From: Lentzea albidocapillata subsp. violacea
GTDB lineage: Bacteria; Actinomycetota; Actinomycetes; Mycobacteriales; Pseudonocardiaceae
Reading direction: 5' to 3'
NCBI RefSeq assembly: GCF_900100275.1
Contig: NZ_FNET01000004.1
Location: 186,001-250,000, forward strand
DNA length: 64,000 nt
The notes under the pieces were generated by a model. The model searched no databases. It saw only the letters and a list, made by a program, of their open reading frames with translations, and was not told the origin of the DNA. Below are positions 33,217-42,569 of the stretch, one piece after another; the stretch's first letter is position 1; each line of letters begins with the position of its first letter. The position numbers were made by a program, and so were the translations under genes.

Positions 33217-35346
33217 GTGAGAACCCCCCTGCTGGTGGCAGCGTTGGCAGCAGCGGCGATCGTTCCTGTGTGGACGGTCGCGGCGCAGGCCGACGTGGTG
33301 CCCGGAACCGCCTATCAAGTGACGAACGTCGGCAGCGGAAAGTGCGTGGAGTCGCTGGGAACGGCCAACGGCGCACAGCTCCGCCAACAAGGATGCTCGG
33401 GACAGACCTGGACCTTCACGCCCACAAGCGACGGTTACTTCACCGTCGGACAGGGCCAGGTCTGGGACGTCTCGAACGTCTCGGTCGCGGACAACGCGGC
33501 TGTCCACATGTGGCAGTCGTTCAACGCGAACAACCAGCAATGGCGCCCCGAACAGATCGGCACGGACACCTACCGGTTCGTGAACCGCAACAGCGCCAAG
33601 TGCCTCGACGTGCCCGGTGCGTCCACCGGTGACGTCCAGCTGGTCCAGTACACCTGCAACGGGACCAACGCACAGCTCTTCCGCCTCACCGGCGGCACGC
33701 AGCAGCCGGGTCAGCCCGACTTCGGCCCGAACGTGCTCGTCTTCGACCCGTCGATGCCCGCGGCCACCATCCAGGCGCGGCTCGACGACATCTTCCGCCA
33801 GCAGGAAGAGGGTCAGTACGACGCGCGCCGGTACGCGATCATGTTCAAGCCCGGCAACTACAACGTCGACGTCAACATCGGCTTCTTCACCCAGGTCCTC
33901 GGCCTGGGCATGCTGCCGGACGGTGTGACGATCAACGGCCAGGTGCACGTCGAGGCCGACTGGTTCCAGGGCAACGCGACGCACAACTTCTGGCGTGGCG
34001 CGGAGAACCTCGCGATCCGGCCGCCCTCGGGCACCAACACCTGGGCCGTGTCGCAGGCGTCCGCGATGCGCCGCACCAAGACCTACGGCAACATGCAGCT
34101 CGACGACAACGGCTGGTCCAGCGGCGGTTTCCTCGCCGACTCCGTGGTCACGGGCCAGGTCCGCTCCGGTTCGCAGCAGCAGTGGCTGTCGCGCAACACC
34201 GAGTGGGGCTCGTGGACCGGCGAGAACTGGAACATGGTGTTCGTCGGCGCGCGCAACGCACCGCGGACATCGTTCCCGGAGCCGCCGTACACGAACGTCG
34301 CGCAGACCCCGGTCGTGCGGGAGAAGCCGTTCCTGACCGTCGACAGCGGCGGTAACTACACCGTGTTCGTGCCGGCGCTGCGCTCGAACACCAGCGGCAC
34401 CACCTGGGCCGCGGGCAACCAGCAGGGCACGAACATCCCGCTGTCGCAGTTCTACATCGCGAAGCCGGGCACCTCGGCGGCGACGATCAACGCGCAGCTC
34501 GCGGCCGGCAAGCACCTGCTGCTCACGCCGGGCATCCACCAGGTGAGCGAGCCGATCCGCGTCACCCGCCCCGACACCGTCGTGCTGGGCCTCGGTCTCG
34601 CGACCGTCATGCCTGCCAACGGCACCATGGCGCTCGACGTGGCCGATGTGGACGGTGTGAAGATCGCCGGCATCCTCATCGACGCGGCCCCGACCAACTC
34701 GCCGCTGCTGATGCAGGTCGGCGCGCCCGGCAGCAACGCCAACCACTCCGCCAACCCGACGTCGTTGCACGACGTGTACGTACGCATCGGCGGTTCGGCC
34801 GTCGGGCGGGCCACGACCTCGTTGGTGGTCAACAGCCACAACGTGATCGGCGACCACCTGTGGCTGTGGCGCGGTGACCACTCCATCGGCGTCGGCTGGG
34901 ATCTCAACACGGCCGACACGGGCCTGATCGTCAACGGCGACAACGTGACGATGTACGGCCTGTTCGTCGAGCACTACCAGAAGTACCAGACCATCTGGAA
35001 CGGCCAGGGCGGCCGGACGTACTTCTACCAGAACGAAATGCCGTACGAGGTGCCCAACCAGGCGGCCTGGATGAACGGCTCGACCCGCGGCTACGCGGCG
35101 TACAAGGTCTCCAACAACGTCACGACGCACGAGGCGTGGGGCATGGGCAGCTACATCTTCGCCAACGCCAACCCGAGCGTGGTGGCCGACCGGGCGTTCG
35201 AGGTGCCGAACACCCCGGGCGTCAGGCTGCACAGCATGGTGACGATCTCGTTGGGCGGCAAGGGAACCATCGAACGGATCGTCAACAACTCGGGCGGCCG
35301 GGTGTCGGCCGGTTCCACCGAGGCCTACTTGGCGAACTACCCGTGA
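33217..35346 (+). CDS. Secreted ricin-lectin plus right-handed beta-helix protein
   Basis: 709 residues from GTG 33217 (GGGG just upstream); a TTG at 33181 is an alternative. The signal peptide is about 1-25 (LLVAALAAAAIVPVWTVAAQA). A ricin-type beta-trefoil (CBM13-like, about 27-160) shows QTW/QQW motifs and Cys pairs (GKCVES...GCSGQTW, AKCLDVPG). The remainder (about 175-709) is rich in short beta repeats with Asn ladders, such as VFDPSMPAATIQARLDDIFR, VTRPDTVVLGLGLATVMPANG and NGDNVTMYGLFVEHYQKYQT. This resembles pectate-lyase/GH55-like beta-helices. Similar proteins are often mis-labelled as adenylyl cyclase. Probably a polysaccharide lyase or glycosidase; activity is not decided. Confidence 0.8.
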   Translation: MRTPLLVAALAAAAIVPVWTVAAQADVVPGTAYQVTNVGSGKCVESLGTANGAQLRQQGCSGQTWTFTPTSDGYFTVGQGQVWDVSNVSVADNAAVHMWQSFNANNQQWRPEQIGTDTYRFVNRNSAKCLDVPGASTGDVQLVQYTCNGTNAQLFRLTGGTQQPGQPDFGPNVLVFDPSMPAATIQARLDDIFRQQEEGQYDARRYAIMFKPGNYNVDVNIGFFTQVLGLGMLPDGVTINGQVHVEADWFQGNATHNFWRGAENLAIRPPSGTNTWAVSQASAMRRTKTYGNMQLDDNGWSSGGFLADSVVTGQVRSGSQQQWLSRNTEWGSWTGENWNMVFVGARNAPRTSFPEPPYTNVAQTPVVREKPFLTVDSGGNYTVFVPALRSNTSGTTWAAGNQQGTNIPLSQFYIAKPGTSAATINAQLAAGKHLLLTPGIHQVSEPIRVTRPDTVVLGLGLATVMPANGTMALDVADVDGVKIAGILIDAAPTNSPLLMQVGAPGSNANHSANPTSLHDVYVRIGGSAVGRATTSLVVNSHNVIGDHLWLWRGDHSIGVGWDLNTADTGLIVNGDNVTMYGLFVEHYQKYQTIWNGQGGRTYFYQNEMPYEVPNQAAWMNGSTRGYAAYKVSNNVTTHEAWGMGSYIFANANPSVVADRAFEVPNTPGVRLHSMVTISLGGKGTIERIVNNSGGRVSAGSTEAYLANYP

Positions 35347-35353
35347 TGACGCG

Positions 35354-35390
35354 CTGACCCGAAGCCCCGGAGTGCGGGGCTTCGGGTCAG
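35354..35390. terminator. Bidirectional hairpin terminator
   Basis: A perfect 16-bp stem (CTGACCCGAAGCCCCG, 35354-35369, with its complement at 35375-35390) and a 5-nt loop lie between the convergent beta-helix and DUF6204 genes. It includes the stop codon of the latter. No T-tract, as usual in high-GC actinobacteria. Confidence 0.85.
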
Positions 35391-35713
35391 CCCAGCCGCT
35401 TCGGCCGGTTGACCTTCATCTCGTCCATGTCGGTGACCTTGGCCTTCAGCCCCTTGAAGTCGACGCCGAGCGCGTCGAGCGCGGTCGAGGCCCGCCGCAG
35501 TCCCGCGTCGTCCGGCTTCTCGGCGGCGGTGAGGATCACGCGGTAGCTGAAGAAGTCGAGCTTCTCGTCGTAGGTCAGCGCGCCTTCTTCACTGAAGCCG
35601 GCGTCGCGCAGGAAGTCGAAGTCCTCGAGGCGGTCGAGCAGCGACGTGCGCTGGCCGGGCGTCAGGTCGGCGAAGCGGCCGCGGACGAGTACGCGGTAGG
35701 TGTGTTCAGCCAC
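35387..35713 (-). CDS. DUF6204 family protein
   Basis: 108 residues from GTG 35713. The start MAEHTYRVLVRGRFADLTPGQRTSLL, the middle GALTYDEKLDFFSYRVIL and the end with LKGLKAKVTDMDEMKVNR-like segments match the actinobacterial DUF6204 family. It looks like a compact ferredoxin-like alpha/beta protein with no catalytic motif. Function unknown. Its 3' end sits in the hairpin at 35354-35390, and its start is 69 bp from the divergent TenA-like gene. Confidence 0.85.
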   Translation of the reverse strand: MAEHTYRVLVRGRFADLTPGQRTSLLDRLEDFDFLRDAGFSEEGALTYDEKLDFFSYRVILTAAEKPDDAGLRRASTALDALGVDFKGLKAKVTDMDEMKVNRPKRLG

Positions 35714-35782
35714 GAGCGAAGATGGTCCCTGATCGGCCGCCGGTCTGGCGAACGATTTCCCCCGTGCGGAAGAATCTGGACC

Positions 35783-36424
35783 ATGAACGCAAAAGAGCTG
35801 GTCGCGCGCATCCGGACGGAGCTGCACCCCGGTGACCACGACAACCTCGTGGTGAAACTGATCGAGACCGGGCAGGCTCCGCGCGGCGTGATCCAGACGT
35901 TCGCCGCTGAAGAGAACCACATCGTGTCGTCGGACTGGCGAACATTCCTGGCGCTGGCCTCCAAGGCGAGCGAACCGAACGCGCGGGCGTTCTTCACGCT
36001 GCTCGCGGGCGGTGAGGAGCTGGTGCTGCCGATGTTGCCGCCGCTGGCCGAGGCGGCGGGCATGTCCGCCAAGGACTTCCAGAACTACGAACCGTTCCCC
36101 GGTTGCCAGGCCTACCCCGCCTACCAGGCGTGGATGGCGCTCAACGGCGAGCCGACGGACGTGATCCTCGCGATCCTGGCGAACTTCACCGCGTGGGGCG
36201 GATACTGCGCGCGGATGGCGAAGGGGCTGCGCGAGCACTACGGGTTCAGCGACGAGGCGTGCGCGTTCGTCGACTTCTTCGCCACGCCCGCGCCGCAACT
36301 GGAGGACCGTGCGATCGCCGCGATCCAGGCCTCCCTCGACGCGGGCTGGCAGCCGCAGCACGCGTGGCGCTACGGCCGCCTGCTGCAAGCCTACGAACTG
36401 CAGTTCTGGTCCACCCTGGCGTAA
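35783..36424 (+). CDS. TenA/PqqC-like (haem oxygenase fold) protein
   Basis: 213 residues, all alpha-helical. The C-terminal HAWRYGRLLQAYELQFWSTL and the segment FTAWGGYCARMAKGLREHYGFS are like those of TenA/THI-4/PqqC proteins. Residues that would form a di-iron site (His and Glu pairs, EENH near residue 52 and HAWRYG late) are possible but not certain. No signal peptide. The ATG at 35783 is used. It may act in thiamine salvage or as an iron oxidase; no pathway neighbours help. Confidence 0.7.
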   Translation: MNAKELVARIRTELHPGDHDNLVVKLIETGQAPRGVIQTFAAEENHIVSSDWRTFLALASKASEPNARAFFTLLAGGEELVLPMLPPLAEAAGMSAKDFQNYEPFPGCQAYPAYQAWMALNGEPTDVILAILANFTAWGGYCARMAKGLREHYGFSDEACAFVDFFATPAPQLEDRAIAAIQASLDAGWQPQHAWRYGRLLQAYELQFWSTLA

Positions 36425-36429
36425 GGGAT

Positions 36430-36450
36430 GGGGGCGGCGGTGCCGCCCCC
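36430..36450. terminator. Bidirectional hairpin terminator
   Basis: GGGGGCGGC (36430-36438), loop GGT, GCCGCCCCC (36442-36450) form a perfect 9-bp GC stem in the 32-bp gap between the convergent TenA-like and chitinase genes. Confidence 0.75.
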
Positions 36451-36456
36451 ACACCG

Positions 36457-37941
36457 TCATCGGGGCAGATAGGCCCGGTGGGCCTTGGAGAACTCGTAGT
36501 TGTTGTACTTGTCCCAGTTGATCGACCACGTCATGAGGCCGCGCAGGTTCGGGTACACGCCCTTCGGTTTGTAGCTGCCGCACCGCGTTCCCTTGGTGAG
36601 GCAGTCCAGCGCGGTGTGGACGTCCGCGACGGAGGTGAACCCGTTGCCCGCGTACATCGCGGCGGGCAGGCCGATCGCGACCTGTTCCTGACGCAACGGC
36701 GCGAAGAACTTCGACGTGTCACCACGCACCGGGAACCCGGCGAGCACCATGTCGGTCATCGCCACGTGGAAGTCCGCGCCACCCATGTTGTGGTACTGGT
36801 TGTCCAGCCCCATCACGGGCCCGGAGTTGTAGTCCTGGACGTGCAGCAACGTCAGGTCGTTGCGCATGGCCTCGATCACCGGCAGGTACGCGCCCGTGCG
36901 CGCGTCACCGGTTCCCGTGCCGCCGTAGAACTGGTAGCCGACCTGCACGAAGAACGTCTCCGGCGCCATCGTGAGCACGAAGTTGGCTCCATAGCGGGCC
37001 TTCAGCGTCCGCAGTGCCGAGATCAGGTTCACGACCACGGGCGTGGTCGGGTTCCTGAAGTCGAGGTCGCCGGGGTTCAGCGACAGCGAGTGGCCCTCGA
37101 AGTCGACGTCGAGCCCGTTCAGGCCGTACTTGTCGATGATGGCGCCGACCGAGCGCACGAACGCGTCGCGCGCCGCCGTGGTCTCCAGCCGGACCTGGCC
37201 GTTCTGGCCGCCGATGGAGATGTTGACCTTCTTGCCCTTCTGCTGCTGGGCACGGATGCCGGCGATGAACTCGGCCTCGGACTCGACGTTCGGGCACTCC
37301 GCCACCGGGCACTGGCTGAACCGCAGGTCACCGCTCGTCGCGCTGGTGGGTTCGGCGAACGAGAGGTTGATGACGTCCCACTCGTCCGGCACGTCGGACA
37401 TGCGGATGTAGCCGGAGCCGTTGGCGAAGCTCGCGTGCAGGTAGCCGACGAGCACCTTGCGCGGCAACTGTCCCGTGGGCGGCGGACCGGTCGTGGTGGT
37501 CGTAGTAGTTGTAGTGGTGGTCGTGCTCGTGGTCGAAGTGGTCGTCGGAACGGTGCCACCGGTGCACGCGGCACCGTTGATCGTGCAGTTCGACGGGTCG
37601 GCGGTGCCGGCGGCGTTGAAGCCGAAGGTCACGCTGGCGCCGGGCGCGACGGAGCCGTTGTACTCCCGGTTGACGAAGGTGTGGTGGTTGCCGCTCTTGG
37701 TGAGCAGCGAGTCCCAGTAGGCACCGACGGTGGTCGAGGCCGGGTAGTCGAACTCGACCTTCCAGGAACTGATGGCCGCGCTGGTCTCGTTCTTGATCGT
37801 CACCGTCGCGGTGTAGCCGGTAGCCCAGCCGTTCTTGGCGAACGTCGCCGTGACTCCGGCGGCGCTGGCAGGGGCGAGGCTCACGATCACGGTGCCGAGC
37901 ACCAGTGCGGCCACCGCGGATATTCGAGCGAACAACAGCAT
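36457..37941 (-). CDS. Secreted GH18 chitinase with N-terminal CBM2
   Basis: 494 residues from ATG 37941, 9 nt after GAGGG; an ATG at 37950 abuts the ribosome site. Signal peptide about 1-27. A CBM2-type domain (about 28-125: VTATFAKNGWATGYTATVTI, SWKVEFDYP, NGSVAPGASVTFGFN) is joined by a Thr-rich linker to the GH18 barrel (about 155-494). The catalytic DxxDxDxE motif is NGLDVDFEG, with Glu as acid. VNISIGGQNG and LMTWSINWD are the other conserved strands. It hydrolyses chitin to chito-oligosaccharides. Confidence 0.95.
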   Translation of the reverse strand: MLLFARISAVAALVLGTVIVSLAPASAAGVTATFAKNGWATGYTATVTIKNETSAAISSWKVEFDYPASTTVGAYWDSLLTKSGNHHTFVNREYNGSVAPGASVTFGFNAAGTADPSNCTINGAACTGGTVPTTTSTTSTTTTTTTTTTTTGPPPTGQLPRKVLVGYLHASFANGSGYIRMSDVPDEWDVINLSFAEPTSATSGDLRFSQCPVAECPNVESEAEFIAGIRAQQQKGKKVNISIGGQNGQVRLETTAARDAFVRSVGAIIDKYGLNGLDVDFEGHSLSLNPGDLDFRNPTTPVVVNLISALRTLKARYGANFVLTMAPETFFVQVGYQFYGGTGTGDARTGAYLPVIEAMRNDLTLLHVQDYNSGPVMGLDNQYHNMGGADFHVAMTDMVLAGFPVRGDTSKFFAPLRQEQVAIGLPAAMYAGNGFTSVADVHTALDCLTKGTRCGSYKPKGVYPNLRGLMTWSINWDKYNNYEFSKAHRAYLPR

Positions 37942-38035
37942 GGGTTCCATCCCTCACGCGTTGGCGGCCGGCAGGGGGTCACCCCGAATTGGACTAGACC
38001 ATCTATCACGAAGTCAAGGTCCTAGACTCCCGGCC

Positions 38036-38800
38036 GTGCCCCACGCTCGTGCCGCAGACGGAACCAGCCTCTTCTACTCGATCGAGGGCTCCGGGCCTCC
38101 CCTGCTGCTGATCGCGGGCCAGTCGAACTCGTCCCGCTGGTGGTCACAGGTCCGCGAGGACTTCTCCGCGCGGTTCACGACGATCGTCACCGACCACCGC
38201 GGTACCGGTTCCAGCGACAAGCCGGACGTCCCGTACAGCACGCGGATGTTCGCGTCGGACTGCGTCGCGATCCTGGCCGCCGCGGGAATCGGCAAAGCCC
38301 ACGTCTACGGCACCTCGATGGGCGGGCGGATCGCGCAGTGGATCGCGGCCTCGTACAGCGAGCGCGTCGACCGGCTGGTGCTGGGCTGCACCTCCCCCGG
38401 CGGCGCGCACGGCGTCGAGCGCAGCGCCGAGGTGCGCAAGTCACTGGCACAGGCAGACCCGATGAAAGCGCGCAGGGCGTTGGAAGAACTGATGTACACG
38501 CCGGCCTACCGCGGCCCGTACAACACGCTCGGCGACCCGCAGATGCCGCCGTACGCGCGCAAGCGGCACCTCTTTGCGAGCGCCGAGCACGACGCGTGGG
38601 CAGTGTTGCCGTCGATCACCGCGCCAACCCTGGTGGTGCACGGCACCGAGGACGTCTTCAACCCGACGGCCAACGCTCCCCTGATCACGTCACGCATCCC
38701 AGGCGCTCGCATGCACCTGATCGAAGGCGCACGGCACGGTTACTTCGAGGAGTTCCGCGCCGAAGCGTCGCCTCTGGTGATGGACTTCCTCAGCCCGTGA
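38036..38800 (+). CDS. Alpha/beta hydrolase (haloperoxidase/esterase type)
   Basis: 254 residues from GTG 38036. It has the oxyanion segment LLLIAGQSNSSRWW (the usual HG replaced by AGQ), nucleophile elbow YGTSMGGRIA, acid in VVHGTEDVFN and His in EGARHGYFEEF. No signal peptide. It resembles 3-oxoadipate enol-lactonase-like hydrolases (TIGR02427-type), but no aromatic pathway genes are near. It converges with the mpaB-like gene with an 11-bp overlap. Confidence 0.9.
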   Translation: MPHARAADGTSLFYSIEGSGPPLLLIAGQSNSSRWWSQVREDFSARFTTIVTDHRGTGSSDKPDVPYSTRMFASDCVAILAAAGIGKAHVYGTSMGGRIAQWIAASYSERVDRLVLGCTSPGGAHGVERSAEVRKSLAQADPMKARRALEELMYTPAYRGPYNTLGDPQMPPYARKRHLFASAEHDAWAVLPSITAPTLVVHGTEDVFNPTANAPLITSRIPGARMHLIEGARHGYFEEFRAEASPLVMDFLSP

Positions 38801-39620
38801 CCCACCGCAGACCGCGCATCAACGCATGCCCCGCGACCCGCACCCCGGTGGCCTCCGTAACCGGCAGGTAGGGCAGCCGCAACGGAATCCGCGCCCACAC
38901 CGGCAACGTGGCGACCGCCGTGGCGCTCAGGATCGCGTACGGCCCGCGCGCCAGCATCGGCAACGGTGCCTTGAACAGCAGGAACCTCGCCGCTTCGCGC
39001 GCCTCGGGCGTGCCCTTCAGCTCGCCCCGGTACGAGTCGAGCTTCGCCTTGAGCGCGGCGGTCGTGCGCGGCGGGTCCGGAATGCCCATGGCGTCGGCGA
39101 TGACCGCCATGTCGGCGACGTACCCGTCGTAGTCGTCGAGCGGCTTCTCGCCGTAACGCCGGTGGCAGCGCAGGAAGCTGTCGACCTCGGCCACGTGCAC
39201 CCACCCCAGCAGGTGCGGGTCGTCGGCGCGGTACAGGCGGCCGTCCGGCGCGGTGCCGTGGATGTGCCGATGCACGCGCCCGAGCCGTTCGACGGCCTTG
39301 AGCGCGTCCTCGGCGGTGCCGTAGGTGGTGACGCCGACGAACAGGCTCGTGCGCTGCAACCGGCCCCACGGATCGGTCAGGTAGTCGGAGTGCTGCGCCA
39401 CCGCCGCCATCGCCAGCGGGTGCAACGACTGCAGCAGCAGCGCCCGCAGCCCGCCGATGAACATGGCGTGATCCGCGTGCACGTGCCGGATCGGCCGGTC
39501 GTCCGCGAACAGCCGCGGGCCGGGCGTCTCGTGGATCCTGCGCGCGTGTTTCTCCCGCTCGGGACCCACGACCTTCTCGAAGAGTCCTTGGCTCACCTGG
39601 CGCCGCAGTGCCTCCAGCAT
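38790..39620 (-). CDS. Oxygenase of the mpaB/rubber-oxygenase (DUF2236) family
   Basis: 276 residues from ATG 39620. Conserved motifs include GPRLFADDRPIRHVHADHAMFIGGLRALLLQSLHPLAMAAVAQHS, the RxFADD-like and LQSLHP signatures, then LGWVHVAEVDSFLRCHRRYG. These are typical of DUF2236 proteins, which hold a b-type haem and include latex-clearing protein and MpaB. The specific substrate is unknown. An upstream GTG at 39656 is open but lies inside the hairpin that ends the next gene, so the downstream ATG is preferred. Confidence 0.85.
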   Translation of the reverse strand: MLEALRRQVSQGLFEKVVGPEREKHARRIHETPGPRLFADDRPIRHVHADHAMFIGGLRALLLQSLHPLAMAAVAQHSDYLTDPWGRLQRTSLFVGVTTYGTAEDALKAVERLGRVHRHIHGTAPDGRLYRADDPHLLGWVHVAEVDSFLRCHRRYGEKPLDDYDGYVADMAVIADAMGIPDPPRTTAALKAKLDSYRGELKGTPEAREAARFLLFKAPLPMLARGPYAILSATAVATLPVWARIPLRLPYLPVTEATGVRVAGHALMRGLRWVTG

Positions 39621-39650
39621 GACTTCATGATGCGCTCCGGTCCCTGAGAA

Positions 39651-39676
39651 AGGCACCCCGCGCGGGCAGGGTGCCT
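39651..39676. terminator. Hairpin downstream of the GH29-like gene
   Basis: AGGCACCC (39651-39658) and GGGTGCCT (39669-39676) form an 8-bp perfect stem with a GC-rich 10-nt loop, 14 bp after the stop of the minus-strand GH29-like gene and before the mpaB-like start. Confidence 0.65.
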
Positions 39677-39689
39677 GTCAGAGACGGAA

Positions 39690-42569
39690 TCAGGCGAGCG
39701 CGATCTGGTCCAGATCGGGAGCGCCGGCGGTGTCGTTGCCGAACCTGATGGTGTTGGCACCGGCGTTCAACGTAACCGGGATCTCAGCCACGTAAGGCGT
39801 GCTGTTGCCGATCCCGTCGACCTTGACCTCGACCGGCGCACCCCCGTTGACCGTCACGAAGTACGACCGGGGCCCGTTCACCGTGAACCGGACGAACAGC
39901 CGGTAGGAACGCGTCTCCGGCACGATCACCTGAGGAAAGGTCACCGAAGCATCCGCGCTGCCGCCGATGTTGCGCACCTTCTCCGCACCGGAGCACGCAC
40001 CGCAGCCCGTCAACCCGGTGCTGCCGAATCGGTTCGCCGAGTCCTCGGCCTCACGCACGAACACCCGGTCGGCAGGCCTGGTGCGCACCGGCACCGCGCC
40101 CGAGACCCTGCGGTCGCTGCCCAGCAACCGGAACGAGGCGGCGACGGGGATGCTCGCCGAGCCCACGTCCTGCCCGGCGGGCGAGGTCGCCGTCCAGGTG
40201 CCTTCGAGCAGACCGGCCAGGCGCATCGACGTCCGCACAGCGGGTGCGCCGGTCAGGGTCCAGCCGGCGGGCAGCGACGGTGCCAGCGAGACGTCGTCGA
40301 TCTGGTCGTCGGCGTCGAGCCGGAGGCGTGCGGTGATCTTCACGGACTGCTGACCGGGTCCGGCCCATTGCACGCCATGGGGTTGCACGGTCAGGGTCGT
40401 CTTCGGGGTGTAGGTCGACGGTGGCAGGCCGCCGACCGAGACGCGGTCCAGGCCGAGCCGGCCGGTGCTGAAGACCTTCACGGTGTTGCGGCCCGCGTTC
40501 AGCGGCACCGCGATCGACGCCGCGTCCGGCACGTCGGCGCGGTCCCTCGGCACCGCGACGGACGTCGGTGCCGCGCCGTTCACCGAGACGGACACGGTGG
40601 ACGCCTCGGCGGCCGTCACGTCGAGCCGCAGGGCGTAAATGCCTGCCGTGGCAACGGAAACGTCGCGGTAGGTCACGGCGTTGCGCTCGCCGCCGCCGAG
40701 GCCGGTCACCTGCCTCGTGCCGGAGCAGGCCGCGCAGGACTCGGTGCGCGCCGAGCCCGATCGTGCCGCGGCCTCGGCCTCCAGCGCGCCGTCCCGCGAG
40801 CCGCGTGGATAGCTGTGGCCGACGCGGATCTCGTCGATCTTGAGTTGCCTGGAGTAGACAGGCGCCTGCGGTCCGCCCCAGGTGCCGAGCACGGTCAGCT
40901 TCAGGAACCGGGCCTGCTGCACACCGATGTCGATGAACTGGGTGCCACGGGCGGAAGGCAGTGCGCCGCTGCGGACGTGCCACCACGTGCGGCCGTCGTC
41001 GGACCCCGTCACCTGGTAGTCCTTGATACGGCTCGAGTCCTCCGGCCTGCCGAACGACACGCGGGCGTGCGTCGGCGACGACTCGCGCTGGTTGACCGCG
41101 AGGAACGCGGCCTTCCTGCGGCGGCCGAGGTCGAGCGAGATCGACACGGGCTGGGCACCGCCGGCGTCCCAGTACGTCTCGTGGCTGCCGTCGGTGAGGT
41201 TCGAGGCGGGGAAACCGTTCCCGGACGACGTCGCCGACGCCTTCACGTCCGAATAGAAGCCTTGCTGGCCAAGGGTTTCCACGGCGAACACCGTGTCGTA
41301 CTCGTCCCACTTCGTGATGCCCTGGATCGTCAGGTGACCGGCCGACTGCGTGAACCGCAGCTGTTCACCGGTCCGCAGATCACGGACGCTGGTGACCCGG
41401 TATCCGTTGTCCCGCAGGCGGACGAAGTCGGCGCGCGGCCGGGTGACGACGTGCACGTACTGCTTGCCGGTCCTGGGGTTGATGGTGATCACGCCGTGCG
41501 CGCCGTCGTTCCAGAACCCCGGCTGCATGCCGCCGTACAGGTAGCCGGCGCCCTCGACGCCGTGGATCGACTCGCGGATCGGTGGCACCCAGCCGGCCAT
41601 GAAGTTGTTGTAGGTCTCCTGCTGCGCGGGCATCCTGCCGTTCACCATCGGTGTCTCGGCCATCAGCGACTTGATCGACGAGCCCGCGTTCGTGATGTAA
41701 CGGCCGGTGTTCAGGCGCGTGTCGACGGCGTGGTTCCCGCCGTCGTACCACCAGGCGCCGGTGCTGGGCAGCTTGTAGCAGGCCTCGGACAGGCGCGGCA
41801 TCGGCGTGAACGTCGCCGCCGGGTAGTCGTAGGACGGGAACATGCCGGTCTTCTGCTCGTTCGAGACCGTGTCCATGATCGGCGTGTCCTCGTTGTTGTT
41901 GCTCAGCAACCACGTCGGCCGCAGCTGCCGGACCTGCTCGTAGAGCCTGTTGCGCTCCCAGTACTCGTTGTCGTTGTCGATCCAGAACCCCGCGAGGTCG
42001 TCGTAGTTCCTCATGACCTCGAAGAAGAGGTCGTAGCTGTACCTGCCGAAGCCCTCGCGCGTGGTGAGGTCGACCTGCTCGCCCTTGTGGGCCGAGTAGG
42101 CGGCCGAGTCGAGCATCTGGACGCCCTGCTCGCTGTGCCACTGCGGGTCGTCGGTCATGTAGAGGATGACCTTGACACCCTTGGCCTTGCCCGCCCGGAC
42201 GAGCTCACCGAGCAGGTCGCGTTCGGTGGCACAGCTCCCAGGGATCTTCGACGGCCACGGCCGCGCGTAGCCCAGCCTGCTGTGGAACGTCGCCAGCACG
42301 ACGTAGGAGGCGCCGAGCTTGCGCGCCTCGTCGATCCAGTAGTCGGCGGTCCAGCCGCCACCGGTGACGTCGCGTTCCCACTCGGCGCAGTTCAGGTGCT
42401 TCGGGGCGGTGAACATGCCCCAGTGCAGGAACAACCCGGCGGTGGACTGCCGCAGCCAGTCCTGTCGAGGATGCTGTACCTCGGCCTGCGCCGGCCCCCG
42501 GGCCACCACGGTGAGCAGGCTTGCGAGCACCACGGCCACCACGGCCGCGCACACACGACGTAATCCCAT
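39690..42569 (-). CDS. Secreted GH29-like glycosidase with F5/8 type C, NEW3-like and CBM domains
   Basis: 959 residues from ATG 42569; an ATG at 42608 gives 13 more. Signal peptide about 1-30 (VCAAVVAVVLASLLTVVARG). The catalytic barrel (about 30-400) has STAGLFLHWGMFTAP, YVVLATFHSRLG, DLAGFWIDNDNEYW (nucleophile-Asp position of GH29) and WLLSNNNED. A discoidin-like domain follows (about 440-590: DGSHETYWDAGG, SISLDLGRRRKAAFLAV), then a CBM35-like domain, a NEW3-like domain and a second CBM35-like domain (about 845-959). Alpha-L-fucosidase is the closest family, but key residues differ slightly, so specificity is open. Confidence 0.82.
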   Translation of the reverse strand: MGLRRVCAAVVAVVLASLLTVVARGPAQAEVQHPRQDWLRQSTAGLFLHWGMFTAPKHLNCAEWERDVTGGGWTADYWIDEARKLGASYVVLATFHSRLGYARPWPSKIPGSCATERDLLGELVRAGKAKGVKVILYMTDDPQWHSEQGVQMLDSAAYSAHKGEQVDLTTREGFGRYSYDLFFEVMRNYDDLAGFWIDNDNEYWERNRLYEQVRQLRPTWLLSNNNEDTPIMDTVSNEQKTGMFPSYDYPAATFTPMPRLSEACYKLPSTGAWWYDGGNHAVDTRLNTGRYITNAGSSIKSLMAETPMVNGRMPAQQETYNNFMAGWVPPIRESIHGVEGAGYLYGGMQPGFWNDGAHGVITINPRTGKQYVHVVTRPRADFVRLRDNGYRVTSVRDLRTGEQLRFTQSAGHLTIQGITKWDEYDTVFAVETLGQQGFYSDVKASATSSGNGFPASNLTDGSHETYWDAGGAQPVSISLDLGRRRKAAFLAVNQRESSPTHARVSFGRPEDSSRIKDYQVTGSDDGRTWWHVRSGALPSARGTQFIDIGVQQARFLKLTVLGTWGGPQAPVYSRQLKIDEIRVGHSYPRGSRDGALEAEAAARSGSARTESCAACSGTRQVTGLGGGERNAVTYRDVSVATAGIYALRLDVTAAEASTVSVSVNGAAPTSVAVPRDRADVPDAASIAVPLNAGRNTVKVFSTGRLGLDRVSVGGLPPSTYTPKTTLTVQPHGVQWAGPGQQSVKITARLRLDADDQIDDVSLAPSLPAGWTLTGAPAVRTSMRLAGLLEGTWTATSPAGQDVGSASIPVAASFRLLGSDRRVSGAVPVRTRPADRVFVREAEDSANRFGSTGLTGCGACSGAEKVRNIGGSADASVTFPQVIVPETRSYRLFVRFTVNGPRSYFVTVNGGAPVEVKVDGIGNSTPYVAEIPVTLNAGANTIRFGNDTAGAPDLDQIALA

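Noticed and set aside
37457-37560. Trinucleotide-like repeat
   Set aside because: It encodes the Thr-rich linker between CBM2 and GH18 of the chitinase, a normal secreted-enzyme feature.
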